Assembly (NCBI GenBank): GCA_002162075.1
Contig: CP021423.1
Span: 2,046,001 to 2,110,000 of the forward strand
Direction: 5' to 3'
Source: Armatimonadetes bacterium Uphvl-Ar1
GTDB taxonomy: Bacteria > Armatimonadota > Fimbriimonadia > Fimbriimonadales > Fimbriimonadaceae
Length of the DNA: 64,000 nucleotides
Part shown: in pieces, positions 18,719-27,274 of the stretch
Layout: each line of letters opens with the position of its first letter
Position numbering within the stretch: the first letter of the stretch is position 1
The notes under the pieces: model-generated
The model's database searches: none
What the model was told of the DNA's origin: nothing
The model's input: the letters and a program-made list of their open reading frames with translations, nothing else
Position numbers and translations under genes: made by a program

Positions 18719-18724
18719 TTGTAT

Positions 18725-18768
18725 CTCCCCCTCTCCGTTTCAATGGAGAGGGGGCCGGGGGGTGAGGT
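18725..18768. repeat. Palindromic repeat family, best-preserved copy 5
   Basis: CTCCCCCTCTCC, GTTTCAAT, GGAGAGGGGG, then CCGGGGGGTGAGGT. It forms a perfect 10-bp stem. Together with copy 4 it fills the 235-bp gap between the ABC operon and trpF; no gene is seen in that gap. Confidence 0.8.
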
Positions 18769-18780
18769 AGACAAAAACAA

Positions 18781-19446
18781 CTACCATTTATTCCGAAAAA
18801 CCGCCGCCTCATCCCACAAATCCTGCTGCGACCGCCCATGCGCCTCAATCAAACCCGCCCACGCCTCCCGAACATATTCCCCAACTTTGTCCAAATCTTT
18901 CACCCCCGGAGACACCTCCAAGCGACTACTCGCATCCACTCCAAACGGCTTCACAACCCGAATCGCCTCTCGCACGTTCTCCGGCCCCAAGCCACCCGCA
19001 AGAATAACTTTTCCCGAAAATTCATTCACAAATCGCGCCGCTAGATCCCAGTCAACCGTCTCTCCCGTCCCACCCGCCATTCCCGCATGAAACGGATCGA
19101 GCAAACACCAATCCCACCCCTGCGTTTCAGCCAACCACTCTTCAACCTCCATCCCCTCTTGGGGCCGAAATACCGGCATCCACGGTTTTCCAATTCCTTG
19201 ATCAGAACCAAACGCCTGAACAACTTGAAATAGTTGCAGAACATCGACACACAGTCCTGCCCTATAATCTCCCATCACACCTACCATTGAAACTCCGCCT
19301 AGACTTCCAATCAGATACCAAGGTTTCGCACCAACGAAACGTGCGCTACTTGGCTCTAAAATCCATCCGCAAGCATCTGCTTCCTCAATTGCTGACGCAA
19401 AGGCGTCACTCCATTTTGTGAGCCCGCAAACCTTCACCCGCCACAT
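18781..19446 (-). CDS. trpF: Phosphoribosylanthranilate isomerase
   Basis: TIM-barrel enzyme of tryptophan synthesis, isomerising PRA to CdRP. 221 residues. The N-terminal motif VKVCGLT holds the catalytic Cys; the C-terminal half has VILAGGLGPENVREAI and FGVDASSRLEVSPGVKD with the catalytic Asp. The central segment (about 60-110) is less conserved than usual. It starts directly after trpC (no gap), in the order trpD-trpC-trpF. trpE, trpB and trpA are not in the window. Confidence 0.95.
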   Translation of the reverse strand: MWRVKVCGLTKWSDAFASAIEEADACGWILEPSSARFVGAKPWYLIGSLGGVSMVGVMGDYRAGLCVDVLQLFQVVQAFGSDQGIGKPWMPVFRPQEGMEVEEWLAETQGWDWCLLDPFHAGMAGGTGETVDWDLAARFVNEFSGKVILAGGLGPENVREAIRVVKPFGVDASSRLEVSPGVKDLDKVGEYVREAWAGLIEAHGRSQQDLWDEAAVFRNKW

Positions 19447-20229
19447 CTAACCCCACCCCATAATCCGCCGCACCGCACTCTCTATATCATCTTCTCGGCA
19501 AAAAGCTGTACCGATCAAAACTGACCGTGCCCCTGCATCACCGACCCGCTGAACATCTTGATGTGTCCGAATCGAACTCTCACTCACGAGCAAACAGTCC
19601 CCCCCAAATTTCGGCAAAATCGCTTCCGTCGTCCCCAAATTCTCACCAAAAGAATGTAAATCCCGGTTATTCACCCCCAATATCTTCGCCCCAATCGAAA
19701 GCGCAACCTCCGCCTCCGTCATCGTGTGAACTTCAACCAAAACATCCATCCCCAGTTCCCAGGCCAGATCCTGGAAATCCGAAAGCTGCTGCCGCCCTAA
19801 CCCCGCAACGATTAATAAAATTGCATCCGCCCCCATCGCCCGCGCTTCATAAACATCATATTCATCCACCGTAAAGTCTTTCCTCAGCATTGGTAAATCC
19901 ACTGCCGACCGCACCGCTCGAAAATACTCCTCACTCCCTCCAAACCACCTCTCATCCGTCAAAACGCTCAAACAATCCACTCCCGCTGACTGATAAGCCT
20001 GCGCCACCCCAACTGGATCAAAGTCTTCTCGAATCACCCCCTGACTCGGACTCATCCTTTTGACTTCCGCAATCAAAGAAGGGTGGTGATGACTCCCTGC
20101 CAGCTTTGCCGCAAAACCTCGTACAGAATCAGAATCCTTGGCCCGTGCCTTCATTTCCACCAAGCCAGATCCCTTGACCGAAGCAACTCGCGCCCGCTTC
20201 GCCGCAAAAATCTCCTCTAAAATTGTCAT
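19447..20229 (-). CDS. trpC: Indole-3-glycerol phosphate synthase
   Basis: 260-residue TIM-barrel enzyme closing the indole ring from CdRP. It shows the family's LIAEVKRMSPSQGVIREDFDP (substrate-binding Lys), SVLTDERWFGGSEEYF, MLRKDFTVDEYDVYEARAMGADAILLI, LGVNNRDLHSF and LLVSESSIRTHQDV motifs in order. Its start overlaps the trpD stop by 4 nt and trpF follows without a gap, so the three are translationally coupled. Confidence 0.97.
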   Translation of the reverse strand: MTILEEIFAAKRARVASVKGSGLVEMKARAKDSDSVRGFAAKLAGSHHHPSLIAEVKRMSPSQGVIREDFDPVGVAQAYQSAGVDCLSVLTDERWFGGSEEYFRAVRSAVDLPMLRKDFTVDEYDVYEARAMGADAILLIVAGLGRQQLSDFQDLAWELGMDVLVEVHTMTEAEVALSIGAKILGVNNRDLHSFGENLGTTEAILPKFGGDCLLVSESSIRTHQDVQRVGDAGARSVLIGTAFCREDDIESAVRRIMGWG

Positions 20230-21230
20230 CGAGCCGCCAAACGGTCAAGCAACCGCCCTGCCTCGCCGGAAGCCACCGCCGCCCTCGCCAAATCTGCCCC
20301 TTCACTTACAGAAGAAGCAACTCCTGCCAAGACCAAAGTCACTGCCGTATTCGGTATGAGCGCCGCACTTTTTACACTTGCTGATTCCGTCAAAGCCTCT
20401 CTCAAAATTTCTGCATTCTCAGCAATCCCATCACCATGATCCAGATCCGCCGGGGCCAAAGCTTCCATCCCAAAGTCGCTCGGCCGCCAAACTCCCGCCG
20501 AAATTTCGGACCCCTTAACTTCGCGATAATCAGTGCCCGCGCAAGGTGAAACTTCATCCATTCCATCCTGGCCATGCACCACAAAAGCATGCTCCGCCCC
20601 CAAAATCTGCAATGCCTTGGCAACAACGTCAAGATTTCTCACATCAAAAACGCCGATCATCTGCCGCTTCGCCCCCGCCGGGTTCGCAAGCGGCCCCAAT
20701 AGATTAAAGTACGTACGCACTCCCAAAGCCTTGCGCACCGGTGCAACATGACGCACTGCCGGATGATGACTCGGTGCATAAAGAAAAACCAATCCCGTAT
20801 CCGCAAGCCGCTTTTTTTGCTCGTCCAGATTCCCTTCAATCGGCACCCCCAATGCCTCAAGGACATCCGCACTCCCACATTTACTCGTCACCGCCCGGTT
20901 ACCATGCTTTGCCACCTTGGCCCCGCACGCTGCCGCCAAAATCGCTGCCCCCGTACTCAAGTTAAAAGTCGCCCGACCACCTCCTGTTCCGCAAGTATCT
21001 ACTAAGTTGCCAACTCCAAAATCAAACTGAACCGCCTGGCGCCTCATCCCCCGGGCAAATCCCGCAAGCTCTTCACCGGTGACCCCCTTAACCTGCATCC
21101 CCACCAAAAATCCGCCGATCACCCCATGATGCACTTCCCCAAGCATCAAATTCGACATCACTCGCTCTGCCTCCTCTGCGGTCAAATTCACCCCGCCAAT
21201 GATTCGCATCAACGCTTCTTCAACTCTCAT
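20226..21230 (-). CDS. trpD: Anthranilate phosphoribosyltransferase
   Basis: 334 residues, complete. It attaches phosphoribosyl to anthranilate. Seen in order are the glycine-rich PRPP loop [16 protein letters not shown], the [21 protein letters not shown] anthranilate-site region, and [20 protein letters not shown]. It heads trpDCF; a TAAACT element on the minus strand lies 8 nt before the ATG. It diverges from nuoA, whose start is 51 bp away, so the two promoters are very close or overlap. Confidence 0.97.
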   Translation of the reverse strand: MRVEEALMRIIGGVNLTAEEAERVMSNLMLGEVHHGVIGGFLVGMQVKGVTGEELAGFARGMRRQAVQFDFGVGNLVDTCGTGGGRATFNLSTGAAILAAACGAKVAKHGNRAVTSKCGSADVLEALGVPIEGNLDEQKKRLADTGLVFLYAPSHHPAVRHVAPVRKALGVRTYFNLLGPLANPAGAKRQMIGVFDVRNLDVVAKALQILGAEHAFVVHGQDGMDEVSPCAGTDYREVKGSEISAGVWRPSDFGMEALAPADLDHGDGIAENAEILREALTESASVKSAALIPNTAVTLVLAGVASSVSEGADLARAAVASGEAGRLLDRLAAR

Positions 21231-21267
21231 CAGGACTAAGTTTACATCGCCTCAATTCCGAGCCTGG

Positions 21268-21273
21268 TAACAT
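21268..21273 (+). promoter_or_regulatory. TANNNT -10 element before nuoA
   Basis: TAACAT lies 7 nt before the ATG at 21281, with no Shine-Dalgarno sequence in between. Confidence 0.5.
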
Positions 21274-21280
21274 TCATCCC

Positions 21281-21739
21281 ATGTTCGGGGAATATCTGCC
21301 AATCCTCATGATGATGGGTGTCGCCGCAGTGATCTGCACCGTGATGGTGCTTGGAAGCTACATCCTTGGCCCAAAGCGAGTTACAAAGTATAAATCTTCA
21401 CCCTACGAGTGTGGTGTTGCCCCCCTCGGTGATGCCTTCGAGCGGGTTCCAATCAAATTCTATCTCGTCGCAATTCTGTTCGTCCTCTTTGATATCGAAG
21501 TCGTTTTCCTCTGGTCGTGGCTCACCGTTTTCAAAGACTCCCCCCTCGATTTCAAAATCTTCACTGGCGTTGCCCTGCTGATCTACATGATTCTGTGGAT
21601 CATCGGTGATGCGTATGTCATCAAGGTCGGTGCCATCGAGTGGGATGAGTCAACATCTCTAGCCCCTGAAAAACTGATTGACTCCAAACCCATCACGGTC
21701 AACACACCCGCAGTTCCCCAAACTATCGAGGCCCAATAA
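21281..21739 (+). CDS. nuoA: NADH-quinone oxidoreductase subunit A
   Basis: Membrane subunit of complex I. 152 residues with three membrane helices (about 5-27, 62-82 and 90-110). Family motif [41 protein letters not shown] is fully present (split here by many substitutions elsewhere), including the conserved Glu-Cys and FDIE. The C-terminal 35 residues form an extra polar tail longer than in most homologues. nuoC begins at the next base after its stop; nuoB, usually between them, is missing. Divergent from trpD. Confidence 0.95.
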   Translation: MFGEYLPILMMMGVAAVICTVMVLGSYILGPKRVTKYKSSPYECGVAPLGDAFERVPIKFYLVAILFVLFDIEVVFLWSWLTVFKDSPLDFKIFTGVALLIYMILWIIGDAYVIKVGAIEWDESTSLAPEKLIDSKPITVNTPAVPQTIEAQ

Positions 21740-22339
21740 ATGAGCACCGAAACTTCACGACCCGATCTCGATCTCCTCAACAAAAAATTCAGCAAACTCA
21801 TCCTCAAGCAATTTGAGAACCGAGGCGATCAATACATTTGCGTCAAGCCTGCCGACCTTCCTACCGTCGTCGAAGCTCTCAAAAACGATCCTTCAACGAA
21901 ATACGATTACTTCGTTGAATGCGTCGGAGTGGACTACCTCACCTGGCAACATCCCCGCGACATCGAAGGCCGATTCGAAGTCGTCTACAACCTCTATAGT
22001 CTGCACCTCAACGAACGACTTTTCATCAAAACCGCCGTCAACGAAGGCGAAACAATTCCAACTCTTAAAGAAATTTTCCTGGGCGCCGAATACCCCGAAC
22101 GAGAAATCCAAGACCTTTACGGCGTGATCTTCGCCGGAAACGAGCCCGTCGAAGGTGAGCGATTCCTCCTCCCCGACGATTGGGTCGGCTTCCCCCTCCG
22201 CAAAGATGTCGGTCTCGGCGGCGAAGATGTCGTCTTCCACGATGGAACCGAAGGCCCCGCCGTCGAAGATATTCAGATGCCCCACGCCGGAGAAAGCTTC
22301 GAGGGAACAACCGGCTCGTCCGAAATCTCAGGTCGTTGA
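21740..22339 (+). CDS. nuoC: NADH-quinone oxidoreductase subunit C
   Basis: 199-residue peripheral-arm subunit (30-kDa family). Recognised by YFVECVGVDYLTW, FEVVYNLYSLHLNERLFIKTAV and the C-terminal signature AEYPEREIQDLYGVIFAGNE followed by LLPDDWVGFPLRKD. It has a poorly conserved acidic tail of about 45 residues. It follows nuoA without any gap. A strong terminator at 22393 ends this short nuoA-nuoC unit, so nuoD, further on, must be transcribed separately. Confidence 0.95.
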   Translation: MSTETSRPDLDLLNKKFSKLILKQFENRGDQYICVKPADLPTVVEALKNDPSTKYDYFVECVGVDYLTWQHPRDIEGRFEVVYNLYSLHLNERLFIKTAVNEGETIPTLKEIFLGAEYPEREIQDLYGVIFAGNEPVEGERFLLPDDWVGFPLRKDVGLGGEDVVFHDGTEGPAVEDIQMPHAGESFEGTTGSSEISGR

Positions 22340-22392
22340 AATTTTTAAAATGAAGGAACTCTCCCTCGCAACTTAAGTGTAAGGACTTTTGG

Positions 22393-22448
22393 AGACAGTC
22401 AGCAATGGGCGCATTTTCAAAATGCACCCATTGTGAGCTGTCTTTTTT
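22393..22448 (+). terminator. Strong terminator after nuoC
   Basis: Long nearly perfect hairpin: AGACAG, then GCAATGGG and GCATTTT pairing with AAAATGC, CCCATTG and CTGTCT, followed by seven T. A weak inner mismatch is present. Confidence 0.88.
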
Positions 22449-22582
22449 TGCGTTTGGCCCAAGACCACTTGGAGTTCACAGCGAAAGTGGCCGTTCCATT
22501 TTCAGATTTTCTGAATTCAAACCGCCATCAGAAGCTCTGATATTCATGTGAATTGCGCCAAACCAATTGGAGCAATTATAAA

Positions 22583-23503
22583 ATGAAAAAAGCATTCACA
22601 TTGATTGAACTGCTGGTCGTAATCGCGATCATCGCAATCCTCGCGGCAATCCTCTTCCCTGTCTTCGCACAAGCAAAAGAAGCGGCAAAGAAAACCCAAT
22701 CCCTCAGCAACGCCAAACAAACTGGCACCTCATTGCTGATCTACTCTGCAGACTACGACGACCTGTTCCCCAATGCAAACCGCGTGGATGGAATTGCAGG
22801 TACCTACACCCCGTTCTTCGTCATCGACACACCCGCAGATTGGAGATCAACCAATGCACGATGGGTAGATGCAGGCAACAGTGTTTATCCAAACAACGTC
22901 TACCCGTACACTAAGAACACGCAAATCTTGGAAGCCGCCGGTGCATCAAAAGAATCAACGTTTGCCAGTACAACAACTGGTGCTGCACGTCTCAAAACAC
23001 CGACCAACAACAGTCTTACGATGAACGGTTTCATGTCAGGCTACAGCCAAACTGCCGTCAATGAAGTCTCGCGCATCACGCTGCTCTGGTACGGATTAGG
23101 CAAACAAAATGTGGAAGGGTATGCCGTCAGCAATCCTAAACTCGGATGCGCCGGAGTCATCACCAATCCGTGTGTCTTCAATCCAGGTGGATTGCCGACT
23201 CCCACCAGCGCGTTTGGTGCAACTCTGGGAGGAGCGACATTCAGCATGGCGGTCCCTAATCCCGTTACGACTTACGTCCACGGCCAAGGAACAATCAATG
23301 TGCGCGCAGACAGCAGTGCCAAATTTACGCAGCTCGCTCGCCCGAACACCGGACCAAACCTCACGTTTGTTGACCCCTATGCGTTCTACAACGCATCCGG
23401 CGTCGGATCTTCGTTCTACGACTGCCAAATCAGCGCAACGGCTCCCGGATACAGCTGTATCTTCCGGCCCGACTTTGACTTCAACTACAACAATTGGTTC
23501 TAA
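22583..23503 (+). CDS. Pseudopilin-type protein of cassette 1
   Basis: 306 residues with a class III signal [11 protein letters not shown], cleaved before Phe with Glu at +5, followed by one hydrophobic helix ending [15 protein letters not shown]. Such proteins are processed by prepilin peptidase and form pilus-like or type II secretion filaments. The C-terminal domain has DYDDLFP, a variable cysteine-containing beta region and the ending DFDFNYNNWF shared with the protein at 24082. ATG at 22583 has GGAG 10 nt upstream; the frame also runs 10 codons further up. A lipoprotein gene follows 5 nt later. The first 120 bp are nearly identical to those of the gene at 24082, including silent positions. 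Confidence 0.88.
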   Translation: MKKAFTLIELLVVIAIIAILAAILFPVFAQAKEAAKKTQSLSNAKQTGTSLLIYSADYDDLFPNANRVDGIAGTYTPFFVIDTPADWRSTNARWVDAGNSVYPNNVYPYTKNTQILEAAGASKESTFASTTTGAARLKTPTNNSLTMNGFMSGYSQTAVNEVSRITLLWYGLGKQNVEGYAVSNPKLGCAGVITNPCVFNPGGLPTPTSAFGATLGGATFSMAVPNPVTTYVHGQGTINVRADSSAKFTQLARPNTGPNLTFVDPYAFYNASGVGSSFYDCQISATAPGYSCIFRPDFDFNYNNWF

Positions 23504-23508
23504 ATCAA

Positions 23509-23736
23509 ATGAGGAAATTGAATAAGAGCGCACTTGCAGTAACTGTCCTGGGTTTCCTCCTGCTCGTTGGAGCAGGAGGATGCGCCCAAGCAGAACCAGC
23601 CTCGGAACCAGCTCCCGAAGTGTCTGAAGAAGCTCGAGAGCGACTTCAACCAAACGCAACACCTGGAACCGAGGCTAACGCGGCCGCATCAACAAATAGT
23701 GCACCGCCGCCTGCCCCACCCTCAGACGGCAATTAA
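23509..23736 (+). CDS. Small lipoprotein of cassette 1
   Basis: 75 residues: a hydrophobic signal ending LLLVGAGGC gives a lipobox-like Cys near residue 25, although position -3 is Ala rather than the usual Leu. The rest is low-complexity, rich in Ala, Pro and Glu, with SEEARERLQ and the ending PPPAPPSDGN, both shared with the lipoprotein at 24980. It follows the pseudopilin by 5 nt. Probably membrane-anchored at the cell surface or periplasm; function unknown. Confidence 0.75.
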   Translation: MRKLNKSALAVTVLGFLLLVGAGGCAQAEPASEPAPEVSEEARERLQPNATPGTEANAAASTNSAPPPAPPSDGN

Positions 23737-24081
23737 ACAAGAATTACTGGGACTCTATCCAAATTGAGTCCCAGCAACGATTTAGAACGTAGGCTAGTCG
23801 TTTAACGATCAACCAAAGTTGATCCATCAAACGCCTTCGGTTCAACTTTCCAATGTTCACTTGGATCGCCAAAAGACCCACTACTGACCTGTACACTCGG
23901 ATTGTTTGCAGATTTTGAATTCGTATTCATCGTTCAAATCTCGCCCGAGAGACCGCTTCATGAAAAATCGGGGAACTTTTCGTTTACAGATTTCGACATA
24001 ATACGTAATCCAAGGGAGACCTTGGAGCAATCATTCCGATCACCTGATTCAGGGGATCGAATCTGGAGACAGCCAAATAAA
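23737..24081 (+). other. 345-bp intergenic region between cassettes 1 and 2
   Basis: No gene is seen. A 9-bp hairpin CTGGGACTC/GAGTCCCAG (23747-23774) lacks a T-run and may be a weak terminator. Nearer the second cassette are two inverted repeats: CCAAGG, GAGA, CCTTGG (24013-24028) and GATCACCTGA/TTCAGGGGATC (24038-24058), placed 25-70 nt before the next start, where a regulator could bind or where leader RNA could fold. Confidence 0.5.
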
Positions 24082-24972
24082 ATGAAAAAAGCATTTACAT
24101 TGATTGAACTGCTGGTCGTAATCGCGATCATCGCAATCCTCGCTGCAATCCTCTTCCCTGTCTTCGCACAAGCAAAAGAAGCGGCAAAGAAAACCCAGTC
24201 GCTCTCAAACTTGAAGCAAGCTGGTACGTCAAGCATCATCTATGCTTCTGACTACGATGACTTGTTCCCCTTGATGACCTACTGGAACGGAACAAACTGG
24301 CAAGCCGGTATCGTCCACGACGTTCCTGCTGACTGGCGATCCACCAACGCTGCGTGGGTTGATCGAATGGGCACCCGATGGGGCAACTCGCTTCAGCCGT
24401 ACATGAAGAACTACGATATGCTTCAGTCCGCTGGCGCACCCAACACTGATCCGTTCAATGGTGGAACCCCGCTCGCAGGTAAAACCCCGCGAAACATCGG
24501 CTACTCCTACAACGGATTGCTGCAAGCCTATTCGCAAACGGCAGTCAACGACGTTTCCCGAACCGCTTTGTTCGTGCAAGCTACTGGTAAGCAAAACGTT
24601 CGCGGATTTGCTTACGGTCCTCAACTGCGATGCTCTGGCACCGGAAGCTGTGTGTTTCGCCCTGGTGCTATGCCTGACGGCGGTACCGGTACCAACGGTA
24701 GCTTCTTCGGCAACGTCAACGGCGGTGCTGCTGCTGCAGTCCACTCTGGCGGAATCATCTACACCAGAACGGATACCTCAGCAAAGTGGTACCGAATTGC
24801 ACAACCGGGTAGTTCCAACGTCCTCGACTACGTGACGCCATGGGCAAATATCGCTGCAGGATCAGGAACTGGAACTGCATACTTCATTTGCCGCGAAACA
24901 CCAACTACAGCAACGGCCTACCACTGCTTGTTCCGACCTGACTTTGACTTCAACTACAACAACTGGTTCTAA
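24082..24972 (+). CDS. Pseudopilin-type protein of cassette 2
   Basis: 296 residues with the same class III signal and helix as the gene at 22583. The mature domain has DYDDLFPLM, PADWRSTNAAWVD, YSQTAVNDVSRT, a cysteine pair, and ends DFDFNYNNWF. Start ATG at 24082 has GGAG 12 nt upstream. The two proteins share N-terminus, several short motifs and C-terminus but differ in the middle, as expected of paralogues exposed to diversifying pressure. A lipoprotein gene follows after 7 nt. Predicted product: minor pilin or filament subunit. Confidence 0.88.
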   Translation: MKKAFTLIELLVVIAIIAILAAILFPVFAQAKEAAKKTQSLSNLKQAGTSSIIYASDYDDLFPLMTYWNGTNWQAGIVHDVPADWRSTNAAWVDRMGTRWGNSLQPYMKNYDMLQSAGAPNTDPFNGGTPLAGKTPRNIGYSYNGLLQAYSQTAVNDVSRTALFVQATGKQNVRGFAYGPQLRCSGTGSCVFRPGAMPDGGTGTNGSFFGNVNGGAAAAVHSGGIIYTRTDTSAKWYRIAQPGSSNVLDYVTPWANIAAGSGTGTAYFICRETPTTATAYHCLFRPDFDFNYNNWF

Positions 24973-24979
24973 AAGAAAA

Positions 24980-25216
24980 ATGAAACGAACACTACAAGTG
25001 ACCGGAATTATCGTCATTCTCGCTCTCGGAGCACTTCTCGGTGGATGCGCAGCTGAATCCGGGGGAGATGCCGGAGCCAACGCAAGTCTCGGCGGTGAGA
25101 AAGTCAGCGAAGAGACCAAAGGGCGACTTCAAGCCGCGGATGACTCAGCAGCAGGCGGAGGCGGAGCGTCGGACTCAGCATCGGCAGCTACCCCACCCCC
25201 ACCTGACGGGAACTAA
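24980..25216 (+). CDS. Small lipoprotein of cassette 2
   Basis: 78 residues. Signal with a good lipobox, LLGGC (Cys at about 23). The remainder is Gly/Ala/Ser-rich with VSEETKGRLQ and ending PPPPDGN, clearly paralogous to the lipoprotein at 23509. ATG at 24980 lies 7 nt after the pseudopilin stop. A strong terminator follows, closing the two-gene unit. Confidence 0.78.
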   Translation: MKRTLQVTGIIVILALGALLGGCAAESGGDAGANASLGGEKVSEETKGRLQAADDSAAGGGGASDSASAATPPPPDGN

Positions 25217-25240
25217 AACCCTGTTCGTTTGAAGTCAACG

Positions 25241-25272
25241 AGGCCCAACCTATCCAGGTTGGGCCTCTTTTT
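25241..25272 (+). terminator. Terminator of cassette 2
   Basis: Perfect 11-bp stem AGGCCCAACCT/AGGTTGGGCCT with a 4-nt loop, followed by CTTTTT. Confidence 0.92.
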
Positions 25273-25315
25273 GCATAGGAGCCGCCTCAAAGCCTACGGT
25301 AATATACAAGGAGCA

Positions 25316-26530
25316 ATGAGCCAGACCTTCATCCCCTCAACCGAAACCGTGTTTGAAAAAACCGGCGAGAACACGATGATCGTCAACATGGGGCCACAAC
25401 ACCCATCCACCCACGGAGTCCTCCGTGTTATCTGCGAGCTCGAAGGCGAAACCATCGTCCGCTGTAAATGTGTCATCGGCTACCTCCACACCGGGATGGA
25501 AAAAGAAGCCGAATACCAAACTTATCACAAATGCGTCGTCATGACCGACCGCATGGATTATCTCAACGCCAATGGCAACAACCTCGCCCACGCCCTTGCC
25601 GTCGAAAAACTCATCGGATGCGAAGTCCCCAAGCGTGGTCAATACCTGCGCGTTATCCTTGCCGAGCTGTCCCGAATCGCCTCCCACTGCGTCTGGCTCG
25701 GAACTGGTGCCCTCGACCTCGGCGCCATGACCCCCTTCTTTTACATCATGCAACAACGCGAAATGATTCTCGACATGTTCGAGATGTTCAGCGGTGTGCG
25801 CATGATGCCCTCCTGGATCGTCCCCGGTGGACTTCGCGGCGACATTCCCCCCGGCCTAGAAACCAAACTGCGCAAATTCCTGGTCGAATTCCCCAAGGAA
25901 CTCAAAGTCATCGAAGACCTCCTGGTCGACAACCCCATCTGGAAGGAAAGAACCCAAGATGTCGGCATCCTCTCTGGCGCCGAAGCCCTCGCCCTCGGTT
26001 GCTCGGGGCCAATCGCCCGCGCTTCTGGCGTTCCCTTCGACCTCCGCAAAGCCAAACCCTATTCCAGCTACGAAGACTTCGATTTTGAAATCCCCGTCGG
26101 CTCCGTCGGCGACGTCTACGATCGATTCCTCGTCCGCATCGCCGAAATGAAGGAATCCTGTCGCATCCTTGAGCAAGCAATCAATGGCCTCCCCGAAGGA
26201 CCCTACAACACCCTCGACCGAAAAATCGCCCCGCCCCCACGCCAAGAACTCGATAACAGCATGGAGTCGGTCATCCACCACTTCAAACTCTACACCGAAG
26301 GTTTCCGCGCCCCCGCCGGAGAAGCTTATGCCGGAATCGAAGGCTCCAAAGGCGAACTCGGCTTCTATGTCATCGGCGATGGATCCAACCGCCCCTACCG
26401 CTGGCACGAACGCCCGTCCAGCTTCATGAACCTCAAATCGCTGGAAGTCCTCTCCGTCGGTCGTATGATCGCAGACGTAATCGCCATCATCGGCTCCATC
26501 GACATCGTCCTCGGCGAAATCGACCGATAA
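25316..26530 (+). CDS. nuoD: NADH-quinone oxidoreductase subunit D
   Basis: 404-residue complex I subunit (49-kDa type) forming the quinone site. Motifs: NMGPQHPSTHGVLR, the YLHTGMEKEAE region, CVVMTDRMDYLNAN, LAELSRIASHCVW, PGGLRGDIPPG and the C-terminal SVGRMIADVIAIIGSIDIVLGEIDR. The frame is open 29 codons further up, but ATG at 25316 has an ideal AAGGAG 3 nt before the spacer, so it is preferred. It stands alone between cassette 2 and an acetyltransferase gene. Confidence 0.96.
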   Translation: MSQTFIPSTETVFEKTGENTMIVNMGPQHPSTHGVLRVICELEGETIVRCKCVIGYLHTGMEKEAEYQTYHKCVVMTDRMDYLNANGNNLAHALAVEKLIGCEVPKRGQYLRVILAELSRIASHCVWLGTGALDLGAMTPFFYIMQQREMILDMFEMFSGVRMMPSWIVPGGLRGDIPPGLETKLRKFLVEFPKELKVIEDLLVDNPIWKERTQDVGILSGAEALALGCSGPIARASGVPFDLRKAKPYSSYEDFDFEIPVGSVGDVYDRFLVRIAEMKESCRILEQAINGLPEGPYNTLDRKIAPPPRQELDNSMESVIHHFKLYTEGFRAPAGEAYAGIEGSKGELGFYVIGDGSNRPYRWHERPSSFMNLKSLEVLSVGRMIADVIAIIGSIDIVLGEIDR

Positions 26531-26574
26531 GCTACTCGATCATTCAAAAACGGCAATGGAGTGATGCAACCAGC

Positions 26575-27183
26575 GTGACTCGACCCCATATCCGCACCGC
26601 AACTGCAGCCGACGCCCCCTATATCGCCGCCATCAAGCTCGAATCCTGGCGCGAAGCCTACGCCAAAATCCTCCGCCCCGAAACCCTCGCCCGACTCAAT
26701 CTCCAAGAAGAAACCGCCAAGCAACTAGATCGCATCAAGAATCAGGAACACATTTTCGTTTCGACATCACCCGAAAACACTCCCGTTGCCTACGCCCACT
26801 GGATCGATCTCAAAAACCCGAATCCCCCCCTCTCCGCGCAAGTGGAGAAGGGCCCGGGGGGTGAGGTTAAAAATTCCCTCATCCAAACCAACTGGCCCCA
26901 CCCCAATATGCTCGTCGCCCTCTATGTCCACCCCAACAACTACCGCCAGGGGCACGGAACTGCCCTCATCGCCAAATGCGCTCAGCTCGCGATATCCCAG
27001 GGCCACCAAGGAATGATGATCGGGGTCTTCCAGGCCAACACCCGCGCCCATAACCTCTACACAAAACTCGGCGCGACGTTATTCCGATCGGGACACTACG
27101 AAGTGGATGGCACCGATTATCCTGACTACCTTCTGAGGTTCGATAACCTTCTCACCCTTGCCAAAATGAATCATTTTGACTAG
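26575..27183 (+). CDS. GNAT family N-acetyltransferase with a repeat-derived insert
   Basis: 202 residues starting at GTG with GGAG upstream. The GNAT fold is recognised from RTATAADAPYIAAI, then ALYVHPNNYRQGHGTALIAKC (acetyl-CoA loop with the RQGHGT version of RxxGxG) and NTRAHNLYTKLGATLF. Between them, about residues 82-98 (NPPLSAQVEKGPGGEV), lies an in-frame copy of the palindromic repeat found between genes elsewhere in the window. It falls between beta strands, where an insertion could be tolerated. The acetyl acceptor is unknown. It lies 44 bp after nuoD. Confidence 0.87.
   Translation: MTRPHIRTATAADAPYIAAIKLESWREAYAKILRPETLARLNLQEETAKQLDRIKNQEHIFVSTSPENTPVAYAHWIDLKNPNPPLSAQVEKGPGGEVKNSLIQTNWPHPNMLVALYVHPNNYRQGHGTALIAKCAQLAISQGHQGMMIGVFQANTRAHNLYTKLGATLFRSGHYEVDGTDYPDYLLRFDNLLTLAKMNHFD
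26824..26866. repeat. Palindromic repeat copy inside the acetyltransferase gene
   Basis: C7TCTCC, GCGCAAGT, GGAGAAGGG, CCCGGGGGGTGAGGT. It matches intergenic copy 5 in arms and right tail and keeps the reading frame open. Confidence 0.75.
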
Positions 27184-27274
27184 AATAGTTGACCTTCACA
27201 ACAATTTGTGATACAGTGTTGTCGTAGGGAATTTGAGCCGAGTTGGTTCACCCTTCAACTGGACAGGAGCACAA

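Noticed and set aside
4853-25303. Shared 14-mer AAAGCCTACGGTAA before the protease end and before nuoD
   Set aside because: Only two copies with no common context; could be chance in 64 kb.
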